A stretch of DNA of 64,000 bases, from assembly GCA_963575645.1 (NCBI GenBank), contig OY754469.1:14340001-14404000 (forward strand), written 5' to 3'. The DNA is from Xanthostigma xanthostigma. Its lineage: Eukaryota > Arthropoda > Insecta > Raphidioptera > Raphidiidae. A program made the translations under genes and the position numbers. Each line of letters opens with the position of its first letter. The first letter of the stretch is position 1. This document shows positions 29,326 to 40,800 of the stretch, in pieces. The notes beneath the pieces were generated by a model. That model made no database searches, was not told the DNA's origin, and saw only the letters and a list, made by a program, of their open reading frames with translations.

Positions 29326-29633
29326 ATTAAACGATGAATACGGAGATAATACTGCTCTGCTCAAATCGCAATATGAACTTGACGTTATATACTAAATACT
29401 TTATAGACAGACGTACAATATGTAATACTGTACGTATTTAAAAATGAACTATACGGATGCAGTCATCTTTTGTGTACTGTAATTGTGTAGCGATTATCGC
29501 TCCACTGAATAGATGTCGTATTTTAAAAACATTCATTTCAAATCGCACGGCACTGCAGAACCAGACGTCATTATCTCGAGCATTACTGAAATTAAAAACA
29601 CCAGCACCGTCTCTAATGGTTCTTATAAGAAAA

Positions 29634-30053
29634 CTAGCGGCCGTCCCGGTCTCACCCGGATGCGATAAATATATTTTGTGTTATCGGAAAAATCTGCAAA
29701 ATGTAATGAAAACGACTGCAATTAATGTCTGAACTAACAGTTTTGAGCAAATTCTACCAGATTTGCTTCTGAACTAATAGCTTAGAGCGAATTCTATCAG
29801 ATGTCGCTGCATGGTAGGTACTAAAACATTTTTTTTGTTTGCGTCTGAACTAATAGCGTTGAGTAAATTCTATTTGATGTCGTTACATGTTACTAAAAGA
29901 GTTTTTTGGCGAAAACATCGTAATTTTGTACAAAATATTTAATAAAAACTATCCTATATAGCGTAAGTTGCACCTAGCAAGACATATTTTTTTTGGAGAT
30001 TTACGCGGCCATAATTGTGACACGAGAATTTTATATAAATATAGGTATATAGA
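29634..30053 (-). mobile_element. Helitron family 2, minus orientation, with internal repeats
   Basis: On the minus strand TCTATATACCTATATT...GACGGCCGCTAG-type ends. Three units of about 65 bases, each with TAGAATTxxCTCAAxxCTATTAGTTCAGA on the minus strand, lie inside. Confidence 0.65.
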
Positions 30054-30137
30054 TATCGACGACCAAACACAAAACTGCTTCAGTTAAATTTTTATCCTCA
30101 GATGGAGTTTTTGAATTATTTTGAGAAACATTACATA

Positions 30138-30486
30138 TCTTTATATATAAAATTCTCGTGTCACAAATTTTGTCCGCTCTAATCTCCGAAACCACTGAAC
30201 CGACTTTAATGAAATTTTGTAAATGTGTCTTGCTTGGTCCAACTTAGACTACGGGATAGTTTTTATTAAATATATATTGTACAAAATTCCGGTGTTTTCT
30301 CAAAAAAAAAAAAACTGTTTTAGTAACATGCAGCGACATCTTATAGAATTTTTTTAAAGGTATTAGCTCAGAAGCAAACAGAAAACTGTTTTAGTACCAA
30401 GTTGCTACACCTGTTAGAATTCGCTCAAAGCTATTAGTTCAGAAGTAAGTCTGGTAGAATTTGCTCAAAGCTCTTAGTTCAGACTG
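30138..30486 (+). mobile_element. Helitron family 2, 3'-truncated copy
   Basis: Starts TCTTTATATATAAAATTCTC; includes ACTGTTTTAGTAACATGCAG and three GCTxTTAGTTCAGA blocks. It stops after the last block and lacks the CCCGGG...CTAG end. Confidence 0.6.
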
Positions 30487-31034
30487 TGTGTCGAATCTCA
30501 ATGTCTTGTAATATGTACGTCTATAATAATCTATATATATGAATAATCCACGATCCGCCATTGGTAAATGTTCTTATTATTTATGAACTATGAACGATAA
30601 GGTAGTCTCACATATGAATTAATGAAATGACACAGTAAAAAAAGAAAATAATAGAACAGTTCCGTTATAACGACTGGTGTTTTATAATTATTAAAAAAAG
30701 GCAGACACACACTCATGAATTTTAAAATTGATATTGTAACAGTTATTTATGAGCGCAGTGCAGTTCAATTTAAATTTGCCCGCATATCCATAAGCATTAG
30801 GCAGGCACGATCCACTTTAGTGCTAATTAGGCTGTTATTTTATAAATTATTAATTATTGTTGTTTTACAGTTATTTAAACCGAATTGTAATTTTGCTGCA
30901 CTGTGTTATATTTATTGTTTACGTTTGAGTAAAATTAACAAAGCACATTTAAATGTATTTTTGTCACGAAGTTGTCATTATTGTGGCAGACGAGCATGAT
31001 GGTTATAAAAATTATTGGTTAAGTTACCCATGCA

Positions 31035-31361
31035 CAGGGCCGGATTTAGGGGGGGGGGCAACCGGGGCTGAAGCCCCGGGGCTCCACAACAGACATTTCT
31101 AGATAAAATTTTCTCACAAATAACGAATAATATGCAAAATTATATAAAACAAGAGGGTGCGTGAAAAGTCACGCGGTACAAGTGAAACTTCTATGTGATG
31201 TTTATTATCTATACGTATGTTTTTGAAAAGAATTTGATTTGTTTCGCAATAAATTATTGGAACACTTAAAAGAAAAAAATGGTTTAACTTGTTTGGAATA
31301 TAATTAGGGGCCTCCACTCGTTCGTTGCCCCAGGGCCTCCATACCTTTAAATCCGGCCCTG
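31035..31361. mobile_element. hAT-type MITE inserted in a LINE remnant
   Basis: TIRs CAGGGCCGGATTTA and TAAATCCGGCCCTG; CCCATGCA repeated exactly at 31027-31034 and 31362-31369. The flanking sequence continues as LINE coding sequence on the right. Confidence 0.88.
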
Positions 31362-31364
31362 CCC

Positions 31365-31905
31365 ATGCAGCTGCTGATGAGCTGTCGAGGAAAGGATCGT
31401 CAACTCCATATATTGGCCCAGAACCTGCCCTGGGAGTGTCCAAAAGCACAGTACGGGGTCAAATAAGGAAATGGATCAAAAATCAGCACAAGACATCATA
31501 ATGGAAACAAATTTCCGGGCAGCAACATGGCAAGACTTTTATTAAAGAGCCATCTCGAAAATGAATTAAGAACTACTACAACTCAGTAGGAACAATCTTC
31601 GTCTCGTGGTAGGCCACCTGAAAGGAGACATCCAAAGAATCGGACTGTTTAACGGGAACTTATAGTGCAGACAGTGCAATAAGGAGACGGAAACGGCTTA
31701 TCATATTCTGTGAGAATGCGAGGCTTTGGATCGTAGAAGACAGATAATTTATGGACAATGTAGTTGTAGAATGCGTCCAGGACCAGAAGATTATTTCAAT
31801 CACCCAGTCCACGGACTGTACAAACTAGGAACGAGGATACTGGACCGAGTGATATAAGAGATTGGGAGATAGAACAATAAGCCCAAGAAGCTGCACTGTT
31901 CCCGG
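31365..31905 (+). pseudogene. LINE ORF2 remnant: RNase H C-terminal part and tail
   Basis: Reads HAAADELSRKGSSTPYIG then GPEPALGVSKSTVRGQIRKW before a stop, the typical end of an RNase H domain in insect LINEs with RNase H. After a frame change, CRQCNKETETAYHILxECEA gives the C-terminal zinc knuckle. Multiple stops and frameshifts; dead copy. Confidence 0.62.
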
Positions 31906-31909
31906 TGAT

Positions 31910-32142
31910 GTAATACATTTCATTCTTAGGACTGTTAAAATACCTAAATTAAATCCTCTAAACGAAATTCCCTAATTGATGATCACTGCACCAATAGCTA
32001 ATTTTTTTTAACGAACAAGAGTATCTTGTTCGTTAAAAAAAATTACCCATGTAGCTATTGGTGCAGTGATCATCAATTAGGGAATTTCGTTTAGAGGATT
32101 TAATTTAGGTATTTTAACAGTCCTAAGAATGAAATGTATTAC
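31910..32142. mobile_element. Near-perfect 233-bp hairpin MITE
   Basis: Arms of about 110 bases starting GTAATACATTTCATTCTTAG, meeting at AACAAGAGTATCTTGTT. Almost no mismatches, so young or recently homogenised. Confidence 0.8.
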
Positions 32143-32249
32143 AACTGGAGGCAGGCCTTGAAATAAAATACAAACATTTATTTTTCATTTATTTAATCGA
32201 TTAAATAAAAAAAAATAAAATGACTTTTTAAGATTAAGTACTTAAGTGC

Positions 32250-32575
32250 AGTACGCGCCACGAATCTAAAAGGCTCGGAAGTTAGATGCCAATGCGGGCT
32301 TGCGCTTGTACAGTCTGTTGAAAAACTACAAACTCGCAACTCAACAAAACTTTAAAATAACAATAACAACTTGACAATAGCGTACTCGACTGTACTTTAA
32401 AGCAGGAAAGCGACAAGTGACAAAGGCAACGAGCGATCACGACCAATCACAGACGAGCACACGTTCCGTTCAGGTAGCTGTGTGGAAGGTGGTGAGAGTC
32501 TCAACGGCTCTAAAATGTGCCTTTGCGACGCTGTTTGTGACTAACTTCCGAAACTTTTAGATCCGTGGCGCGTAC
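32250..32575. mobile_element. TIR element L, copy 2 (uninterrupted)
   Basis: Ends AGTACGCGCCACGAATCTAA and complement. Lacks the MITE seen in the 14.4-kb copy; its CCTGCTTTAAAGTAC (minus strand) is the empty site. Confidence 0.78.
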
Positions 32576-33435
32576 TGTAACTGTATCCATGTAAGGAAAG
32601 ATAACTACTTATCTATTAATTCTCCGAATATACTCGTGGTGCGTCGAGTTAGCTCGGTAAATCGAGTTGCAAGTGAACTCGAGTAAAATTTATTTTTACT
32701 TGAGTATCGAGTTAAACAACTTCACTCAAGTAAATCATGCCTCGAGCCGCATCACTATTTTAATTCAGTTTATTTTTAACAATATTTCCTTGTTTTATCC
32801 ACAGAGAACTGTGAATAATTTCTCTTGATTTATTTTTAAACGCAATTTCCCTGTTGGATCTTTTAATTTATATATAAAATGCCAGTGCATTTTGTTATTA
32901 TATTATCAAATAAATGGACGGTATATATGATATGAAGTCTTTGCATACCAATATGTCTGTGTCATTTTTATATTATATTTTAGTCTACATACATAATAAT
33001 ATACGTTCTATACAATCTACACGGTTGAAGGAGATTATACCGGAAGGAAGTGACTATGTCCCGCTTTCATACGTCTGCGCGGGAGAATGTCAACCAACAG
33101 CTGACGATTTGTTATTTTTGAAATATAAAAAAGCAACACTTTTCAAAAACGGCCCATCAAAATAAAATAAACTACTACAGATGACCTTGAAAGCAACCAC
33201 AACCGATTAATTTTCGCACCAATAATGATGTTATTCTGAACCATTATTGTAAAAATTAGTAGCGCTGTTTATTTGTTGTCTATATATAGATTATGTAATT
33301 GTAACATTTTGGAATGGAACAAAAATCACGTTATTATTTTAAAAACTCCGTACTTAGAGTTTTTAGGAAATTGAAATGCCCTAAGGCCTAAACGATGCTT
33401 TCTGTCTGATCTCGTTTGCTTGAGAAATTTTCTAA

Positions 33436-33965
33436 TCTATATGTCGCCGGGATATTGTCAAACCCGTGATATTATAATTTCACTTAGTGAAATTATAATA
33501 TCACGACTCTTTGCCAATCGTGATATTGTAATTTCACTAGTGAAATTACAATATCACGGATTTGACAATATCCCGGCGACATATATATATCATTGGCCGC
33601 CCTAATCTCCGAAACCACTGAACCGATTATAATGAAATTTTGTAAATGTATCTTGCTTGGTGCAACTTACGCTATAGGATAGTTCTTATTATATATTTTA
33701 TACAAAATTGCAGTGTTTTCTCAAGAAAACTGTTTTAGTAACATGTAACGACATCTTATAGAATTTACTCAAAGCTATCAGTTCAGAAACAAACAAAAAA
33801 CGGTTTTAGTCTCAAGTAGCGACATCTGTTAGAATTCGCTCAAAGCTATAAGTTAAGAAGCAAATCTGGTAGAATTTGCTCAAAGCTATTAGTTCAGACG
33901 CCGGGCCGCAAATTTTTGCAGAATTATATCTATCGCACCCGGGTGAAACCGGGACAGACCGCTGG
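33436..33965 (+). mobile_element. Helitron family 2 with a cruciform insertion
   Basis: TCTATAT start after A, and CACCCGGGTGAAACC...CTGG end before T, fitting Helitron termini. Near its 5' end is a 146-bp multi-palindrome (33441-33586). Three internal blocks of about 65 bases end in TTAGTTCAGA or variants. Confidence 0.65.
33441..33586. repeat. Compound palindrome (three hairpins)
   Basis: Outer inverted repeat GTCGCCGGGATATTGTCAAA; inside it two separate perfect or near-perfect hairpins, each built from CGTGATATTxTAATTTCAC and complement. Confidence 0.78.
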
Positions 33966-34894
33966 TCTATATAATAAACACTGAAAGTTCATTTTTAGTA
34001 AATAATAATAATCTGAATTCATGATAGTGATTTTGATAGCTGAAAACCGCACAACACATTTTGTAATAAAACTAACATACAATCATCTCTTTTACCTCAA
34101 CCGACGGTTAAAAAAACCCACAATTTGCATAGTACACATACAAAAAATATGATACAAGAACTAAAATCGAAAAGCTATTGCACTTGTAAAAATGACGTGT
34201 GAATTCTCTGGCAGGAAGTGGCAGATAAAAACAACAGAGTGCTGTTATGCTATTGTTTTGTTTCAATTTTTGCATCATAACATAATAGTTAAAGATTTTA
34301 TCATAAGTAACTAATTATTTATTGTTGTAACTTGTAATATAATAATATTAGATTGTCGCCGATTAGTAAGGTATTTATTTATTACTATTAATGTAATACG
34401 GACGTTTCGTTTGACCTTCAATTTAAACATTAGCGGCTGCCAAAAATAATAACCGACCAATATTTTGAATATTTTTGCACGCTAATTAAACGAAGCAATC
34501 GCGCTGCTTTAAATGATAGAAATTCAGTGTTTGATTGGAAAAAATATCATGGTACCTATGTAATATACTGCCAATTGTTTAACCTTCCAATACGGGCGTG
34601 TAATTGTCTAAGTCGAAAATACTGCAAGTTGCAACAATGCTGCGCAATAAAATATCTACATTCGTTTGTTTAAGTGGACAAGTCAAAATGCAAATTAAAC
34701 TATAGAAAGTCTAAATTAAAATAAATCATAAGCATGACCAGCAATGCATTGATATGAAGACGTTTTTTACACAATTAAAATGTTTTAAATGTGAAATATT
34801 TATAATATATGTAACACCGTAATGAAGCCGTTAATTATTTACATTTTCACTTTTTAGTGTCGCTTTTGTTGGAAAAGGAAGACAGAAGAACGTC

Positions 34895-37800
34895 ATGGCT
34901 ATGCAAATGCAATCTACAACGTCAACAGCTGCTTCACGCAACAATAATAATAATAACAATAATAGCAAAAGAACGGCGTGTAAAGAAGTGACAAGTGAAG
35001 ATCGCGACAAAACAATGGCGGCGAATTCACATCAGGCCGAAAACAATGGCGCAATTAAAATTACCGGGTATTTAGAGAAGAAAGGGAAAAAAGTAAATAT
35101 ATAGTAATTTTATTATTACCATCAACGATTAAAACAATACTAACCTCACGCGTCACATTTAAAAGTTTTGCTAAACGATTTTCTATTGTTATAATTACGC
35201 GTGTATATTCAATTGTTTTTTTTTTTTTTTTGTATGCAACTGCATTCATTTTATTATTATTTTATGAGTTCAATGACAATAACATCAAATTTTTTTTAAA
35301 ATAATAAGTTAAATTTCGTAAATCACATTATAAATTTCACTGCGCTTAACTTTTATTATATTAAAATATTCCATGCATGAAAGAAAAAAAATACTATTTT
35401 ATTTTACAGAAACTAATATCGACATGGAAGTGCTATTGGTTCGTTTTGGAAGGACGACTGCTTTTGTTTTACAAATCACAAGCCGATTACAGCAATTTGT
35501 CGCCGTGTCGCGGCTCAATCAACATGGGGCTGGCCAACGGACTTAGGTCCTTCATCTGCAAGTCGCAGAACTATTTAGGAAATTATATATTTGAAATAAT
35601 CACGCACACAAATAACAGAGTGCTTCTTGTAAGTAAACATGTACAGGAATAGTTAATTTTCAAATTTAAACCCATTTAGAGGGTACGAAAAATCGCAAAA
35701 ATTATTTAAAGTTTTCTACGCTTAATATATTACATACATTATCAATAACTTATAACTGAACAAGGTAGTAAAATTCGAATTTTATTCTACATCGCATAAG
35801 TAATCCCGAAGTTACGCGATAAAGACAAAGATCGCGTAAATTGAATTCGCGTAACTCGAGGTATAATTGAAATGCAGGTGAAGCGAGCGAAGAAAATAAG
35901 CAATCGCGTAGTTTCGAGTTCGCGTAAGTCTCAGCATTACTGTGTTTTCAAGGGACCCCGCACAAACCTTATGGGCTTTGGTTCACAAGAAAAAGTGCCC
36001 ATGAAAAACCAATAGATTTTTAGCTACAGATAATAATGTGTCTAGCGAGATTTTAGATATAGGGATATTCACTGAATTCACAAACCTGTTCCATGGTCAA
36101 CTTTTGTGTTTTTTTTTTTTTTTGAAATATAAAAATAGTGGAAAACTAGGTGTCATACTCTGTATAAAATAATATTGTCATAATCGGATTCAGCACACTC
36201 GAAAACATATTTCTAGAGCTTAGGATTTTTTAAGAATGTGAATTCAATGGATATCCCTATATCCAAAATCTCGCTAAGCATATCTATAGCTAAAAATCTA
36301 TGGGTTTCTAGGCTATGCGCCCATGGACACTTTTTCTTAGTGACCTTTAAACTATAAAATAAAACCATTTTCAATTAATTTAACCGAGAACCAAATCCCA
36401 TAATGTTTGTGCGGGATTCTTGACTGTTCTATACGAAAGATTTATTTAATTTTTCAGAGAACTAAAGACAGGTCAAACCAAGAGCTGTGGCTGCAAGCGT
36501 TACTCAATGCACTCGGTCAGGGAAACGGTACGGCCCACCCTTCGGGACCGTTAAATCTGAACAGATTCCGCTACTCGCTCGACAGCCTCGTTCCAGTCGG
36601 CGGAGGCGCCGACGGCGGAAAACTCAAAAGGCAAAATACGTTACCGTGGCAGCCGAGGAACACGTCGCTTGCTAGAAGCGACTCGCTAATCAAACGGCTC
36701 AAACGAATTGGCGGCAGAAGTACCAGCCTTGAGACCGTTGTCAAAGAGCAGCACACCGACAACTCGAAAACAAAACTTTCGAGAAATAACGGCGAAGTAA
36801 CAAATTTGGTCGATATTTTGTATAGGAAGGATGATGATGACACTGGTAGGTTACACCGTGTTTTATTTCTGCGTTTTTTTTTTTTAATATACGGTTTGTT
36901 GGCTTCTACGTCTGTAATACGCGTAATTAGCCATGACTGTGGTATAAAATTAATGTAAAAATTTTAGTAAATAAACAAAAATACTTTACATAAAACACTG
37001 GGATACATGAAGGATGGACAAGGGATTTTCTTGGAAGGAACCATGGAGGTATTTCTGCGTTAATTTACCATAAAAGACTGGTCACCAAGTGAACACCACA
37101 CAGAAAGGGGCGTGCCGTTCAAATTACATAACACTACTCGCTAGCCGATCAGTTCCCTGCGGTGTCGTTTTTTTGTTTTTGTTACGCCCTCGAATGAAAT
37201 TAACTCTCATCGTAGCTAAAGCAGTTTCATTTCAATAAAACAAACTCTTTCAAGTATATTTACTTTCGCGCTAAGTGTTCCAAAATTTGTAGTGCAAAAG
37301 AATTTTTTTTTGTACCTTTCGTAGTACGGAACCCAATAAAGTGTAAATGTGTTTATGAACTAGCTTTTTAATACAAGTACAACAATACGATCGGAAATCC
37401 AGTATCTGTTGTAGATCCGGATAGCCGTCGTATTTTAGTTGTTTAATATTTTAAAAAGTTAGAAAATTTTTCAGAATGTTTACAATTAGTGTTCTGTCAT
37501 GTTTGGGGCTCAACAATTTCTAAACGAAGAGAGATATTGACGTGAATGTTTTCTCGTTGAATTCATCTATACTAATATATAAAGCTGAAGAGTTTGTTTG
37601 TTTGTTTGTTTGAACGCGCTAATCTCAGGAACTACTGGTTCAAATTGAAAAAAAATTTTTTGTTGGATAGCCCATTTATCTAGGAAGGCTATAGGCTATA
37701 TAAAATCAGGCTACGACCATTAGAAGCGGAGCATTAATGAAAAATGTTGCAAAATATATCTCAAAAATAAGCTTCTATTCAGGTGAAATGCACTAACTAA

Positions 37801-40800
37801 ATATACTCATATTAGCGTTGTCAGAATACAACGTCGGCTAGCTCAATCGGGAGAGCACACGACTGTCAACATCAGGGTCGTGGGTTCAAGCCCTACGTTG
37901 GGCGAATAAATTTTTATTTTTTTTTTATTTTCTACATTGCTTTCTTCGAAGGCTTACATTTAAATTTATTTTAATTTTATTTAATTAATTAAAAAAAAAT
38001 TATTAGTTAAAAAAAGTATAAATACTGCTTTTTATCGACAAAAACTTTTGAACGGTAACTCCGATCATCATGAAATTTGGACACAACATTCATCTCGGTA
38101 AACTAAGATGAATGCGTGTACTCGTGTTCCTCCCTTCCCCATTCGTTCTTTTACACCCGGGTGAAACCGGACGGGACCGCTAGTCATTCATAAAATGAAA
38201 GGCACAAACAAGCGCATATTTTTAGATAAGTTAAAATTTAATTCTGTAATCTCATCAAAAATAAAGCCTCCTATATCCTGGAAAGAAGTAAGAAAAGACA
38301 TAAATTTGAAATTTCCTACTGCAAAATATTTGAACACAAATGTGTTGTTTATTACAGTTACCAATAAAAACGAAATTTGATTAAAAAGTTTATTTGGTTA
38401 TAAACAAAACAAACGCGATAATGACGGCACTTGCAAACATCCTGCTAAGTCCAGTAACGGTTTTTTTATAGTTTCTATTCTGAATGAAAGATCACTTTTT
38501 AGCAGTTGTAATTTTAATATTTTAAGAAATGAGTGTAGCGTGTCTATTAATACAAATTTTAAAACTTATTTTATAGATTCTACATCTGAGCCTCAGACGC
38601 CCGATTCCTCTAAAAAAGACAGTGATAAAGATTGTTTGATAGATGAGAGATTACGAAAAAAGAAGACAGTGGAAACAAATGAAGTTGAAACAAGAGATAA
38701 AAGTACCAGCGAATATTTAGTGCGCAATTCGTTATACAGCGAAGTATCAAACAGAAAAAGCAACAGAGTATCTGAAACAAAAATTCGCGAAACAAAAGAA
38801 CAGCTGGTGCGTAATTCATTGTATGACGAAGTCTTAAAAAATAAAACAGAATCTGTTCCTAAAACAAAAGTCTGTAAAATAAAAGAAGGTGCCGGTAAAG
38901 AACAATTGGTACGCAATTCTTTATATGAAGAAGTTTTTATTGATAACAGTGAAAAAGTTCCTGAAGCAAATAACAGTGACACGAGCGAAGAATATGCAGA
39001 AATAGACGACGAAGAATACGTAGTTCTTCGAGAAGACAAAAAGAAAACAGACGAGAACGAAAATTGTTTCGCGACCAAAAAAGAAAACGAATCTATCGAC
39101 GAAGACGACGATATAGAATATTACTGTTCGTACGGAGAGATTGAAAATATGAAGCCCAAACGAGAATCGGACGAATCGCATCATTATTGTTACGCTGAGA
39201 TTCCGCCGCTGCCGACCGAAGACGAACCGATACTTCCTCCGAGACCGAAAAACAAACATTTTGACGATTGCGGGAACAGTTCCGAAGCGACTTCTACGAA
39301 CAGTACTGAGTACAGTGAATCACCCAAAGATAAAAAATCGAAATTTGGCGGATTTCAATTTGGGTTTGGTCGTGATAAAAAGAGCAACAAAAACAAAGTG
39401 TACGAAGAAATCGACAAAAAAGAAAGAGATAAGCCGAAGAGGTCTGAAAGTTTCTGGAACCGCGTCATGTGGAGGAAAAAAAAGAAAACAGCTAACAAGA
39501 AAAGTGGTGAAAATCTTTATGACTGTATTAAATATGAGGATATCGTGAAGGAAATCGACAACGACTTGGATGATAAAGACAATCGAAGCGATGAGCCAGA
39601 AGTAAAGACACCGTTGGGAGACAGAAAAATGATTCCGGGTGGACATGAAACTTTACTTCCAACGACGCTGATGGAACTGAGACAAAAGCTAGTCAAAAGA
39701 AATTCGGTTAACTGCGATGAAGTTAGTACCTTTAAAATATTTATATTAAAATTATAAAATTTACACAAATTCGATTTTTATCCAATTCCACTTAATAAAT
39801 AAACGATTATTATAAAATGCATCAGCTTATATTATTATTATTTTTATAATTCTGTGCTCAAACAGCGGGTACCGGATTATTAGTTACGAGTATGTAATTT
39901 ACTTTTCATTAATAATAGCTCACGGTAGATAAGACTCTTTTTGTGTTTTTCATTAATAATCGTAGACTCCAAAGTAATATAAATTACCGGGACTGTATTT
40001 GAGAAAAAAAAATGATAGGGCTAACAGTATAATTCAGTTGCAGGTCGAAATTGAACACGAAGAAAAACCAAAAATGGTCGACAACGATGAGACCGTGAAT
40101 GTGATAAAAGCTGAAGAAAAAACACCGATTAAAACAGACAATAATATTTACGAAGTTATTGGTAAGTCATTTAGAACAGTCGAATGAAAGAATAAAACAT
40201 AACGAAGTGGTGAAAAAAGAGGTAGACCTGGCAGCATTGTGCCACTCATGCACTAATTTAGCCGATCTATTTTGTTTCACACAGATATTACTTTGGTCTT
40301 TTTAATAAATGTAGCGCCTTTTTTGTGTCTATTTTTTTCATTTTGAAACATTTTTTTTGGTCACTTCGAAATTATATGGTTTCAATTTTCTGCAATTTGT
40401 TAAAATGTCACGGACCGTTATTTCAGTATTGCAAGTTTCGAATGGACATTGTAGCAATGTTGTTTCAAAATCAAAAACAAAGCCCTCATTTACAACTTTT
40501 AGAACATGACGTGTGTCAAGCCAACATTTAGGTAATCCAAATTTATTACTTCAGGAGAAACGGAATACGGGGCAAAAGAATAACAATTCCGTTTATCCTT
40601 AATATGTTTTGAGAAAAATAATACAAATCAATGGCAAATTATACACACGAACATTTAGATATTGAAAATTAAAGACGTCAGACCTACAGATTTCAGGTTA
40701 TATCTATACTAATATTATAAAGAGAAATAATTTGTATTTTTGTTTGTAATGAATAAACTACTGGACCGATTTAAAAAGTTCTTTCTCTAATAGAATGATA

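Noticed and set aside
30715-30999. 94-codon plus frame with Leu/Ile-rich stretches
   Set aside because: No start context, no splice evidence, no homology recognised; AT-rich chance frame.
37832-37904. Functional tRNA gene
   Set aside because: The anticodon stem does not pair and the anticodon loop is altered; recorded as pseudogene/SINE head instead.
38593-39646. Long antisense frames opposite PH-gene exon 4
   Set aside because: Shadows of the biased codon use (Lys, Glu, Ser rich) on the coding strand; no family resemblance.
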